Source of the DNA: Chara braunii
Taxonomy: Eukaryota > Streptophyta > Charophyceae > Charales > Characeae
Direction of reading: 5' to 3'
NCBI GenBank assembly: GCA_003427395.1
Contig: BFEA01000104.1
Coordinates: forward strand, 2,987,145 to 3,013,091
DNA length: 25,947 nucleotides
The notes below the pieces were generated by a model. The model worked only from the letters and a program-made list of their open reading frames with translations, was not told the DNA's origin and ran no database searches. Both the position numbers and the translations under genes were made by a program. Shown in pieces: positions 9,846 to 19,929 of this stretch (positions within the stretch are counted from its first letter, which is position 1; each line of letters opens with the position of its first letter).

Positions 9846-10415
9846 AAAATCGAGTACGTTACTAAGCATTTTTTCATAGCATGCATGGTTAAACAGGCGA
9901 ATACGCTGGTGATCACCTGTAAGGACTTGGTAAGGCAATTAGGATTTGAGGGCCCTGCTTAGCGAGGATGCTCTTGCCAACTCGCTAAGCAGGTTACCCA
10001 AGCCTGAAGTTTCCTCAAAAAAAAAAAAAAAAAAAAAAAAAAGGCAATTACCATTTGAACGGCGACCCGACTTCGTGTTACTACAACCTTATGCGAAAGC
10101 AATGACCCAGATCATGATAGCGAAAAATATTAACAGCTATCCCTTGGGCCCAGAAAAAAATCCCTACCTAATGGCCAACTACAAGTGTCATAAGAAAACT
10201 TCACTAACGCCAACCAATGTATGTTCTCCCTGGTTGCTAAGATTTGTGCGGATGCTCTCAAACTGATTAGCCTGGAAGTGCAAAGGCACTGTGCTAAGAT
10301 GACCACCGCAATAAGAACTTTGCATGGGGTCGAAGTTAACCTTTGGTGGCCCATCGAATCGGTAAATGAATACTGTCTAAATTTGCCTGAAAAGTTTTTT
10401 TTAATCATTCAATAG
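9846..10415 (+). pseudogene. Unidentified coding remnant interrupted by a retroposon
   Basis: A reading frame can be followed from about 9846 through ATG 9885 (MVKQANTLVITCKDLVRQL). It is broken by the small retroposon at 9950-10042 and resumes in the next frame (PFERRPDFVLLQPYAKAM, from about 10051). It shifts frame again near 10205-10220 and ends at TAG 10413-10415. The 109-bp insertion plus duplication accounts for the first frame change. The pieces look like one globular protein of at least 150 residues, but I do not recognise the family. It lies between the LINE and the candidate LTR at 10428. Confidence 0.4.
9950..10042 (+). mobile_element. Very short retroposed stem-loop with A26 tail and target duplication
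   Basis: A body of about 67 bp (9950-10016) is followed by A26 (10017-10042). Flanking copies of AAGGCAATTA-NN-ATTTGA at 9932-9949 and 10041-10058 match at 16 of 18 positions, a good target-site duplication. The body is dominated by a perfect 13-bp inverted repeat: CCTGCTTAGCGAG at 9954-9966, a 14-nt loop, and CTCGCTAAGCAGG at 9981-9993. This is the signature of a small structured RNA copied into DNA by LINE machinery, or a truncated SINE. The parent RNA is not identified. Confidence 0.75.
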
Positions 10416-10427
10416 ATATTAGCCGAT

Positions 10428-11721
10428 TGTGACAGACCCGCCATGATCAACACGGAAGGTTGAGGAAGGAGGAGATGGAGATGGAGATGGAGCTGGAGGG
10501 GGCAGTGCAGCTCCGACGCTGACTCAACACGCACGTACTCCAAAGTGTGCAAATGCAGATTGAATCAGAATACAGACTGCAGTTGGGGTATACCCCAACC
10601 GACTGACTTGACTGGACTGGACTGACCTGGTACCGACAGTGGTACAGGGCAAGACTCGACTGGACTGAAACAGCACACGGCCTGTGGGGTCAGGCCACGG
10701 CCTAGTCCCACAGGCCGAACAGGCAAATGGTCGAATAGGCCCTGGTTATAGGCCAGGGCAGATAGAGGCTCGTTGGACGATCCTCAGACTTGTAGTGGAT
10801 CGCAAGAGCCACAGACACGCTATCCGCAAAAGCAGCGGAACTCTGCAACAAGGAAAGTTAAGAAATCTAGGATGCGGCGTCCATGCGATGCAACCTAAGC
10901 TATATAATGTCATAAAGAAAAGGAAATGTTTGATATCCACATCCTAACTAATAACAGAAAAATGAAATGTAGCATGGTACAATCCTAAAGTCCTAGAGGC
11001 AATTGCCTCAGAGTTGAAAGAAAAAAATAGCAATATGTCACAAGGTAATGTCGTGTCGCTGTACCACTAAGAGTGGGATGGTCTCAAACGAGGTGAATCC
11101 AGCCTAAGAATCGAAACTCCTAAGGGCAGTCTCACACGAAGGTGGGATAGGTCATCAGTCTCAAGGTGAGGGAATAGTAGCGAAACAAAACCAATGACCT
11201 TAACAGATAAACCATCGAGGCGGGTAATTCTCGACAAAAGGGTGACACCATACAGGGTCTACCATGAAAAGGGGATCCTGGAATAGAGTGGAGATATGCC
11301 TAACTGAAGGCATGCAATAGCCGACACTAGGGTGATGAGAGCAGTGGGTGAGGGAAACATGCACACAACTCACCGACTAAGGACGAAGCCAGATCTGGGA
11401 GCAGGAAAGCCAAATAACGTTACGGTCTCAATGCCTATGCGATACCAAGGGAGAGTCAGACTCTGAGAGACCCAGCTAAGTGAGAACCATCAAGCGACAC
11501 ATACAAGGGAATGTACAGGGTAGGGTGGTGACATGAAGTAATCACATCCAAAGTAGCTGAAGTCGAGAAGGTGACTGAAGTCGTCGAGGTGGTCGATGAC
11601 GTCGACGAAGTAGGAGTCAAGTCGATGTCGAAGCAGAGCCGCAAGACGCGGACATCCCGAAGAAGTTGATTATGGAGTACCTGAAGGTGTGAGTCAATAG
11701 GAAGATAGTAGGATCAGAGTG
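10428..11721 (-). other. Candidate 3' LTR and untranslated region of the chromodomain Ty3/gypsy element
   Basis: No gene is seen here. On the + strand the interval starts TGTGACAGACCCG (10428), which read on the minus strand gives ...CTGTCACA, a plausible LTR end with TG...CA termini. It lies directly downstream of the minus-strand integrase/chromodomain remnant, where the 3' LTR belongs. A minus-strand TATATAG lies near 10903-10909. The inner LTR boundary and a purine tract were not found, and no second LTR copy is in the window, so the call is weak. Confidence 0.35.
10582..10759. repeat. Three consecutive inverted repeats
   Basis: GTTGGGGTATACCCCAAC (10582-10599) is a perfect 18-bp palindrome. 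CGGCCTGTGGG (10678-10688) pairs perfectly with CCCACAGGCCG (10707-10717). GCCCTGG (10739-10745) pairs with CCAGGGC (10753-10759). Between the first two lie tandem GACTGGACTGGACT words. An RNA copy of either strand could fold strongly here. It lies inside the candidate LTR. Confidence 0.65.
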
Positions 11722-12330
11722 TCAGTCGTTTAGACGTCGAGGGCGTCGACGAGTGCGCTGTGGACGTGCAGAGGCGTTCATCTGCTGCTGAAGAACGACC
11801 TCAGAGGGAGCGGGCTGGTCCTCAACAATCTCCTCGGCCAGAGGAGAAGGAAGAGGGTCAGTCGACTGAGTACGAGCAGATGTCTCAACACGATGAGCAC
11901 AATCATATGCACGAACCAACATCCTGGCGTGCTCCAAGTGCTCGAGGGGCTCCCAAGTAACCTCTTCATCAGGATAGTCCTTCCAACGCATAAGGTACTC
12001 AATGCGTGGAGGGGTATCGTCGGTAACTCGGTGAGATACGAATTCTGAAATGACGAACTTCTCGTGACTGTCCACCATGATAGGTGGAGGGCGCTCACAA
12101 GGGCGTCCGACGAAGCGCTCAGACGGTCTGCGATAAGGGCGCAACAAGGAGACGTGGTAAACATCGTGTACGCGAGTCTGTCGAAAGTAATCAGGTAGCT
12201 TCACACAAAAGATGGCCGGACTAGCGACAGTATCAGAACCGACGGCCTGAAGGATGCGTCATAAACCGAAAAAGCGACGTCTGAATTTGCGAAGCGTATC
12301 CGCTTCGAGCTGCCAGTGGTGTTGTCGAGC
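11722..12330 (-). pseudogene. Ty3/gypsy (chromovirus) integrase C-terminus and chromodomain
   Basis: On the minus strand, from about 12330, the integrase C-terminal region reads LRKFRRRFFG (one TGA follows), then VGSDTVAS and VYHVSLLRPY, the classic Ty3/gypsy end of integrase. An open frame of 160 codons (12204 to 11722) continues into a chromodomain at about residues 47-101. The key segments are KFVISEFV, EYLMRWKDYP and EVTWEPLEHL. The positions that form the methyl-lysine cage in HP1-type chromodomains are F50, W74 and Y77, all aromatic. A basic, S/P-rich tail (TRRRPRRLND) ends at TGA 11722-11724. The catalytic core of integrase is not recognisable upstream, so the copy is truncated or too decayed. 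In living elements this domain directs integration to marked chromatin. Confidence 0.85.
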
Positions 12331-13502
12331 GCATCGACTTTCCCCTTTCTGCAAGGTGTGGGAGCCCTCCCGACCATGTTAAAACCAAAACAAGAGAGAC
12401 AACTCTGAAACGACGCAGAATAATCCTGAGAATCACCGAGACGGTCACGGTTGCGTCGCCCCTTCGTCTCTCTAGTCGGGTGTGCCAGCTATACATCCCA
12501 CGGTCCCCTACGACATGATAGGTTCCCGCGGGGCATAAATTTTCCTTCCCTAAAGGGTTGTCACCACCCTTAGGGGCGTATCCCTACCGAGCTACTAACC
12601 CACGTGTGAAAGTTTTTACATGTAATCGCAGCGGTAGGTCAGTCGAGGGCGTTTGGTCGTTCGCAGTAGTATAGATACGCTTGGTTAACGCTAAGCGGAC
12701 CTGAGCGCCGTCCATCTTTAGGGCGTTGATCTCCTAGGTACCGAGCAAACGTCGGTCGACTACAACGGTCTCAACCGAGTGTGAAACCCCATTTCATCCG
12801 AATCCCTTTGTACACCAGTCAAAGGAAAACTATAACAACCACATATATAATTATATAAAAACGATTCGACCGTAGTCGACACGAATATATATATCCAATC
12901 TGAAATGATAATTGAAAAAAAAATCAAAATCATCATTAAGTACATTCAATAACAGAAAATCAAAAATAAAATCCGGCCACCCCAAGTCGAATTCCACAAA
13001 AATCATAGAGTCGCCAACAAGGAGTTGGTTTTCGACAATAACAAAGATGCAGCCGACAAGGTAGTCGGGCTGCCTTAGTTTTGGTTTGATGAGATGCATT
13101 GCCAAAGTTTTTCTTTCCAACCTATCGTCGACTTAAAATTAGACACGCTCACATTCATCTCCATATATTCCTCTCGTGCTACGATCCCATACCCGGCGCA
13201 TCCCTCTTTTTAGCCTACTTGGGCATTGAATCGCGCGACTGACATTATTTTAGGTAGAATAGGTCTAGCTTTAATGTTACCATATTCACACGTTCCTGCG
13301 ACCTCGACAAAAGCGAAGCATTGCCATTCACATCCGTTACTCCTAGATGCCACATGCGTCCGGACTAAAGCTCGGAAACTTTTAGTCCCTCGGTCATAGG
13401 TCAAGTCTGAATAAACATTAGGCAAGCGCCGGTCTCATAAAGTCCTTCAATTAAACAAAAGATTCGGACAACGTCCACGTTTAAAATCCCTGACAAATAC
13501 CC

Positions 13503-13526
13503 TTGTCGGGGCATTTGCCCCAACAA
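13503..13526. repeat. Imperfect palindrome around GGGGCA-TT-TGCCCC
   Basis: TTGT, C, GGGGCA, TT, TGCCCC, A, ACAA form a 24-nt hairpin with one C/A mismatch. Confidence 0.5.
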
Positions 13527-13637
13527 CATTCTCGGATCCCATTGAACAACGTCCCATCGTTCACCATACAAAAAAAGATCAGGATCCTTATAAAATTTTC
13601 ATGTGAAAGCAACGATCACAAAACAACAACTCCCACA

Positions 13638-13733
13638 ATTGTCCGCAACTAAGTCGGAAGTTTTCCACCGATTTACAATAATACCATTGTCCGGAACTAA
13701 GCCGGAACTTTTTCACAAATTTACAACAATACA
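13638..13733 (+). repeat. 48-bp tandem duplication
   Basis: ATTGTCCGCAACTAAGTCGG (from 13638) recurs as ATTGTCCGGAACTAAGCCGG (from 13686). Similar TTTTCCACC/TTTTTCACA and ATTTACAA segments follow in each copy. Confidence 0.75.
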
Positions 13734-14559
13734 ACAACAAAACTTGATTTAGCTTTCAGACGCATTCCATCAATACAAATTATATGTGGATGAAATGATA
13801 CCAAATTTAACCTCTGGATAACTTGGACGTAGGTCTAGCCTATGGAAGCCTTCAATTCATAGGAACTTTTTCAAAAATAATCCCAACATCATTCCACTGG
13901 CGGCCGCTCAAAACATCATTTAGTCTCTCAGAATGGTACCGGAAAAACTTTCGGCTAGCCTTGAAAACCCCGATTGGTTAACACATCTATTTATCTAAAA
14001 AGTCAGGTTTAACCGCCTTACAAATCTTTCAAAATAATTAACCTCCTAGACGGCCCAAACAAAATTCGAACCAACCATTCATGAGAGAAACCATTCGTCC
14101 AAAGTTCCCCGACCAAGTTATGATCCTCATTCCGTTCCACATAAAATATCATACCCGCTACTTCTAAACACCTTGTGAATGCGTCGAAGAGTGGTGTAAT
14201 CCATATAAGGATAACATCTCGACATCAAGGCCTGCTTTAGATTCGAGCCTCACCACATTCCTTTCGGCATTGTCGACCTCACTAGTTCTCCTCATAAAGA
14301 GTAGGACTGCCCCACCTCACACAACCGTGACCGAGGTTAGTTAGACCCCTGCCATAGAGGTACGGTGACCATGCTTGTCACGAGGTTAGGTAGCCACTCC
14401 TCTCCTGGCGGCAAACGATAGTCGCGCACCCTACAAGCAACATTCTAACAAGATCCCAACACCTTCCTCCCTTTCAGTGATAGTGTAGTTACACTTCCGT
14501 AAACCACGTAGGATCCGGAAGACAACATCCCACTATGGACCAGCAACATCATACTTTCA

Positions 14560-14620
14560 TAAATTAAAATTAAAATTAAAATAATTTTAATTATATTAAT
14601 TATAAAGGATTTTGAACTTG
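14560..14620. repeat. AAATT-type low-complexity tract
   Basis: Repeated ATTAAA/AATTTTAATT words give a nearly GC-free stretch able to form cruciform or hairpin structures. Confidence 0.6.
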
Positions 14621-14852
14621 TATTAATTTTGAAAATTATTCTCAACTTAGTTTTTAAAAAAGAGACTAGTACAATAATGACATTGAGTGGTAATTAATAA
14701 TTAGCAAAGACGAAACTGGCTTGGGGTCAAGAGATGGTGAGGATTCAGGGAACACACCTGCGTAGAGAACAACAAATGTGATTGCCACCAATGCGGGTAC
14801 ACATTTTTGGTATGAAGATCTCTTCACAAAAGCTCACTTGGCATTTAGTTGA

Positions 14853-15557
14853 ATGGGACTTATCCTTGATGGGAAAGTGTATCCCTCTGTGACCCCTGGG
14901 GCTTATTCTCCGTTGCTATCCTTGTCCTCCCTGCCACCCCCGTTTTTCATTCAATTGTCACCACTTCTCACTCAGAGAGTCTTCAACCAGAGATATTATG
15001 AACGACATCAACCAAAGAATGTCCTGACTGGCCCGTTTTGTTTCACAAATAGAGAATCGAAAACTAAACATTCCTTTCGATTTGCAACCAGCCAAGCCGA
15101 TCGTGGGAATGGATACCCCCGTCTCTCCTGATGCTAATGCCACATCAACTTTTTCCTCTTTTTTGACCTCCGTTGATTTGTCCCTTCCGCCAGTCCATCC
15201 AAAGCCTGATGACGAGTTACTTGACCTCCTTCAGCCGTACAATGATGGCTTCCTTACAGTCTCATACAATCCTCCTCACCGCTTACTTCCATCTCTTTGT
15301 CAACCTACATTCCGGATATAGGAAAGCAATTCAAGTTCCTGGTTTTCCTTCTCATATCCTCTCCTCTCACCGTCGATCCCGTGTTTGCTTTATCATTTCT
15401 CCTTTCCCCTTTCTCTAGACTACAAACCTACTATGACGAGTCGCTTCTTCCTCCCTTGAAAGGAGAAGTAGAAGATGCCATTCGAAATGGTGTCTATTCA
15501 CCTAGATCAGTCACCGCTCTCATTTCTTCCTCCCTTGGTCATCTCTCAATATCTTGA
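14853..15557 (+). pseudogene. Unidentified coding-like remnant with candidate introns
   Basis: Several adjoining open segments in different frames look protein-like. They include RVFNQRYYERHQPKNVLT (about 14977-15029), NIPFDLQPAKPIVGMDTP with PKPDDELLDLLQPYNDGF (about 15068-15255), and YYDESLLPPLKGEVEDAIRN (about 15430-15490). Each switch needs either a frameshift or splicing. Two pyrimidine-rich stretches end in CAG or TAG at about 14975 and 15418 and would serve as 3' splice sites. I do not recognise the protein. It could be a decayed host gene or a transposon ORF. Confidence 0.3.
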
Positions 15558-16094
15558 CAATTACTACTTTTTACTCTTCGCCCTCCTGCTCCTGGGCGCC
15601 TAAGATGACACGTGGTACTGGCTTAAACATACATTCCTACAGCAGCACCAGCCATCATCACCCACCAGCAGTACTCGCCAATACTCGCCAGCAGTAGCAC
15701 TCGCCAACACCCGTCAGCAACATCACCTGCCTCTCGATACCAAAGGCTAGGTGTCCCTGTCATTGGACGAAGTGATCACAACCCTTCTCTCTCTGGCCGC
15801 TGGTCATCTCTCAGTATCTTGATGATTACTACTTCCTTTTACTCTTCTCCCTCCTCCCTACATTCCTCCAGCAGCACCCGCGATCATCACCCACCAGCAG
15901 TACTCGCCAGTACTCGCCAGCAGTAGCACTCGCCAACACCCGTCAGCAACAACACCCGCCTGTCGATACCGAAGGCTAGGTGTCCCTGTCATTGGACGAA
16001 GTGATAACAACCCTTCTCTCCCTGGCCGCTGGTCATCTCACAGTATCTTGACGATTACTACTTCCTTTTACTCTTCTCCCTCCTCCTCGTGGTC
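15537..16094 (+). repeat. 229-bp tandem repeat, about two and a half copies
   Basis: The block starting GGTCATCTCTCARTATCTTG occurs at 15537, 15802 and 16031. The last two are exactly 229 bp apart. The first interval is 265 bp because of an extra segment of about 36 bp near 15585-15625. Each full unit contains CAGCAGCACC, a run of ACTCGCCA words, AGGCTAGGTGTCCCTGTC and TTACTACTTCCTTTTACTC. Copies differ by scattered substitutions, so the array is old. Its first block is the 3' end of the coding-like remnant. Confidence 0.9.
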
Positions 16095-16587
16095 TGAGAT
16101 TAGGTACGGATTAGCGTTGCCATTCACTTATGTAGATGAAACTAGATCGATACCCCGACCCGGTGTATAGAGGAGCGACACTCCCCTTTCAGCCCAGCAT
16201 TAAGATGAACTTGGAACCTCATGCAATTGTGACTTGGTGTCGCCGACCATCGCAATGTCATGTGTTGTAAAAACGAGAAGCCGTTCCTCATTACAAAGAA
16301 ACTTCTCCAAGAATTATTTCCAATGTTTGGACGACAAGATACGACAAATGCACTTATGCGTTTAAGAATCAACTTTCAATGTACCGCATCTTTACACGCC
16401 CACTTAGCCTTCACAGAGGCAACCTCCGCTGATTCCATCCGCATTGACTAAAGTCTATGCACAAGAGCCTCTTGCCGCACTAATTTTTACGGCAGCTATG
16501 GAATCTTGTTCACAGAATCTAGGAGACAGACCACACTGAACAGGCCTACACCCATCCAACCGCTTGCTTACCTTGATCTAGCGTGAA
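16095..16587. other. No gene seen
   Basis: Only short open frames on both strands, without recognisable domains. Confidence 0.4.
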
Positions 16588-16792
16588 GCCACGTCAGCCT
16601 GTGACGTGGCAGCGCTAAGTGTCTTTGCTTACGGCGCGCGTGCGCTAAGCACTGTGCTGGCAGGTCACCACTTTCCAGAGTCTAGCGGTCAATTCTCTAT
16701 TCCGAACCTCTCTTGGTATGCTTGCGCCCCTCTTTTTCCTCTCCTCTTCCTTCTACTTTTTCTGCTCCTCCCCTCTTTGCTACACTATAAAG
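16588..16792 (+). promoter_or_regulatory. Candidate + strand core promoter with paired bZIP half-sites
   Basis: GCCACGTCA (16588-16596) and TGACGTGGC (16602-16610) form a perfect 9-bp inverted repeat with a 5-bp spacer. Each arm holds a TGACGT core for bZIP factors. GCGCTAAG follows twice (16612-16619, 16642-16649). A long pyrimidine patch (about 16727-16780) precedes TATAAAG at 16786-16792. The order ACGT elements, Y patch, TATA is typical of plant core promoters. It may drive the coding unit at 17847-19075, or be the promoter of an unrecognised LTR. Confidence 0.5.
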
Positions 16793-17846
16793 CCTCGGTC
16801 CACTACGCCTGTGTATGTACCTCAAACATCCTATGCGGCTTTTTCTCATGACTGATCTCAGTTTGTGTACGGAGTGAAGTTTGATGAATTCATTATTTGG
16901 TTGTTCAACAGTAACTTATATTCTCAAACCAACCAACGTAGGAATTACATTACGATTTGTCTAGCTTTGACTGCTTTTTTTTGTATTTTAAATATTATTA
17001 TTTATTGATTGAATTGTTGACTATTTGGTTTGCTATGCGTATGATTTACCAGTGATTACCTCTACAATTCTCCGTACTTGCTTCAACTGAGGAGATCCAT
17101 GCCATTTCGCGAAGCGGTGTCCCTACCCAAACCCCTCTACTCACTTTTGTGTCTAGCACTTCTTAGATTCAGGATATTTATCCAATCCTCTTTGCTAGTG
17201 GGACCTCGCTCCTGCTCTCTGCTCTCCCACAAATGAGATTTCTGAAATTGGAATGTTAGACCCAAATTTTGCATAAAAGTGCACTTTTGGCTTGCTCATT
17301 TTTTTATTTTATTTTTTTTTAATTAATTTGTATGATGTCCATTCTATGAATTTGTGGCAAGTTTGGTTAAAATGACCTTTGGGTTTTGTTATAAATGACA
17401 TGACAAATTGTCTGAGAACCTGTTCTCTTCTCAACGAGATTCAGTTCAGTGTTCATTGCTTCCGCAATATAATACTTGAATTCTTCTCGCTCCTTTTTTT
17501 CATGTGCATGTCGTTCCTGTTATTTGTTCAAACGTTCTTCCTCGTCCTTCTTGCTAGTGGGACCTAGCCCCAGGTTATCAGAGGCCTAAATTTTCAGATA
17601 ATTTGTCATACCATTTTCGGTCATTTTAACAGCAGGTGAACGCAGGTGGTTGTGAAACTCTTACAGGGAAGAATATATATATATATATTTTTTTCTTAAA
17701 TGAATAGCAGACTACCCTATATTAAATAAATGAATTTGATGATGATAGTAATCTAGACTTGTAATTAATAAAGAAGGATATTGAACCGTTGAAAGAATTG
17801 AACCTTCAAGGGACTTTACAAAGGACTACAAACTAATATTCCTTGA
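16793..17846. other. AT-richer non-coding DNA
   Basis: No gene is seen. The words TTGCTAGTGGGACCT occur twice (17192-17206 and 17551-17565), 359 bp apart, and (AT)8 lies at 17673-17688. If the promoter at 16786 drives the downstream reading frame, this would be leader and intron, which I cannot show. Confidence 0.4.
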
Positions 17847-19075
17847 TTGGCTCCAACTCGATCCCAACATCCCTATGAAGCGGTGGAAACACAAGAACGC
17901 AGAATACACGATGGAGAAGAAGTTGCGCTAGTGCTAGCGCCCCGTCGCCGCCAGTCTGGCAAGGCCCGGGCTGCCGGCTCGACTAGTGCCTGGGGGAGTT
18001 TCCTCGGGCGCTGGGCCTGTACACGCGCCCAGCAGACGCGCGTGGTGTTTTGCCACGCGACGCCTGTTGTTGGTGACGCATGTGCCCCGTTGAATTGTTG
18101 ACACGTAGAGGTCTAGTGGCGGCAGCTTCGAAGCTATCTGCAATGATTGGGGAGGGCATGGAGGGGGAGGGCATGGAGGGGGAGGGCATGAAGACTTCGC
18201 TTCATGGGGGGCTGCGGGGAACCCCTCTTGATCCGCAGTTTGAGGAGGAAGTGTCCGCGCTGTCCATTTTGATAACTTACAAACAATAGTTGGAGGAGAT
18301 GTATACGGCGCTGTGCCAAGCGAGTGGAGATCTGCCATACGACGTTCTGCTGGAGGGACTGGAGACCTACGATGGGTGGGATGATGAACTCTATGATCTC
18401 ATCTCTCTTCAACAGCAGGATGTGAATGACAGAGCGTGGGCGATGGCCGTTTTCTACGATTGCGTCGAGATGCTGCAGCAGGTCGAAGACACTTTTACTG
18501 ACCTTCTAGCGAGGAGTCGCGTGAACGGTTCGCCAGATACTGGGATACGCACAACATCGACAGTACCAACAACATCGATAACACCATTAACAACACCAAT
18601 TTCATCAACCGCGGTAACAACGGCATCACCAATAGCATCATCAATAAGATCACCATTAAGAGCAAAAACGGTATCAATAGCGGTTACACAGACTAAGGCC
18701 GCATCGCCTGCGCTGTCGATTGCTGCATCTGGCTGTGTTCGGCAACTGGAGTTGTTTGCGCAGGGTTCTGACGTACAGGGGTGGGAAGAGGGGCCGCCCC
18801 CTTACGTGGAGTTCGCGGATCTGCAACGACTGAACGTGCTGAAATCGTGCGGCTGCAAGACCCTTGAGGAGGGGCAAGGGTTTGGTGGTAAGTGCGACGT
18901 GCGATTCTACGAAAACATTGACGACGATTCCACGGACGACTTTTGGGCCAGCAACAGCACCGTTGGGGACGCAACCAGGAATGGCGATGTTCGTCAAAAC
19001 TTAAACAACAACAACTGTAATACTCTGTGCACCGATGAAACCAGCAACCAAATTGCTGGCGACACTCGTCGAGAG
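17847..19075 (+). pseudogene. Unidentified GC-rich coding unit ending at a strong splice donor, damaged
   Basis: Three joined frames have strongly coding-like third positions. Frame A (about 17880-18100) includes GSFLGRWACTRAQQTRVVFC. A second frame runs from about 18080 to 19075 and contains one in-frame TAG (18287-18289, apparently from CAG). It includes GLETYDGWDDELYDLISLQQ and RAWAMAVFYDCVEMLQQVED. After a compositionally odd middle (18502-18696) comes GWEEGPPPYVEFADLQRLNV with CGCKTLEEGQGFGGKCDVRF and an acidic, Asn-rich end. The frame meets GAGAG/GTGAGTG at 19075/19076, a near-ideal 5' splice site. No domain was recognised; gag or a host protein are both possible. The start is uncertain. 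Confidence 0.5.
18149..18193 (+). repeat. 15-bp coding minisatellite, three copies
   Basis: GGGGAGGGCATGGAG is repeated at 18149, 18164 and 18179 (the last copy ends GAAG). It encodes GEGME repeats in the frame of the surrounding ORF, and being 15 bp long it keeps the frame. Confidence 0.9.
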
Positions 19076-19081
19076 GTGAGT
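19076..19081 (+). other. Candidate 5' splice site GTGAGT
   Basis: GAGAG/GTGAGTGGG matches the plant donor consensus at the end of the GC-rich coding frame. Downstream the same frame becomes purine-rich and less protein-like before TAG at about 19237, as expected in an intron. Confidence 0.55.
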
Positions 19082-19249
19082 GGGATTTGTCTGTTTTTCA
19101 TTTCGCCTTTCTTCCGCTCTGCAGTGGGGGATGATTGGGGTCACGGGCGAGAGGGGTTGGGGATCGTGGTGATTCACGAACAGGAAGGCGAAGCGGGGAG
19201 GCGGGAAGTGGGAGGGAAGCGTGAAGGAGTGGGATAGGGAGGACAACTC

Positions 19250-19929
19250 TACCTTGTGTGGATCCGCGGATTGAGGTGGTTGGTTGTTGTAGCTTAGCTA
19301 ATATGAATTTAGTTTTTGGCTTCGATGTCCCTCCCGTTTGCGATTCAGTATGATTTCGGTTTAGCTGTCGATTATGAAGACTGTGGGTGGATATGGTGAT
19401 TCCTAGATAATTTCGGGAGATGACTTGGAGACGATTTGGAGATGACCATGGGATTAACCATTAGCCATAATAATGGTTTTATATTCTAACTGCCATTTCC
19501 GTTCATGGTCTTACGAAGCCTTTACTGTGCGATGACGGATTCGGAATACGATTTTTAGGGGCAGGCTGGCAGCGACTTTTTTGTGGGATTCCGCTGCGAG
19601 AGACTGCTGATCTGAATCCGATGAAGCAAGTCGATTGTTTTCGCGCGTCGCGGAATGCGCGCGCGGACAAGGCGTGAAGAGAGCAAAATCCAAATTCAAT
19701 CTCGGAAGTATTGTCGGGCTTCCCACCGTGCTACGGCCCGTCGTTTAGAGCGGAAGGGTTTCGGCACGCTTCGCGTGTCTCATTTTTGGATCAAGTCCCG
19801 TCGTCGCTCGTTGGTCAGTTCTGAGTCTGATGAGGAGGGTCGCAGACGCGTGGCTCTCTCCTTGTGCTCGTCCTCGCTCCATATTCGGTAGTGGAAGCCC
19901 TTCGCTTCGAAGCGATCGAAACGCTGGCA
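19250..19929. other. No gene recognised
   Basis: A 78-codon frame (19655-19891, +) rich in Arg and Ser is the best open segment, but it has no recognisable domain and overlaps a minus-strand frame. Confidence 0.35.

Larger units (their letters stand above)
12331..14852. other. No gene seen; low-information repeat-derived DNA
   Basis: Short open frames on both strands lack recognisable domains, and stops are frequent. Composition drifts from GC-rich (to about 12780) to AT-rich (12830-14660). Local structures are a 48-bp duplication, a near-palindrome at 13503-13526 and an AAATT-type stretch near 14560-14620. The left part may be the decayed interior of the minus-strand Ty3/gypsy element, but no reverse transcriptase motif could be read. 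Confidence 0.5.

Noticed and set aside
10684-10947. 87-codon + strand ORF in the candidate LTR
   Set aside because: No domain; interval is dominated by inverted repeats.
13906-13917. TGGCGGCCGCTC resembling a cloning-vector polylinker
   Set aside because: Only about 12 bases match and the flanks are not vector; a natural NotI site.
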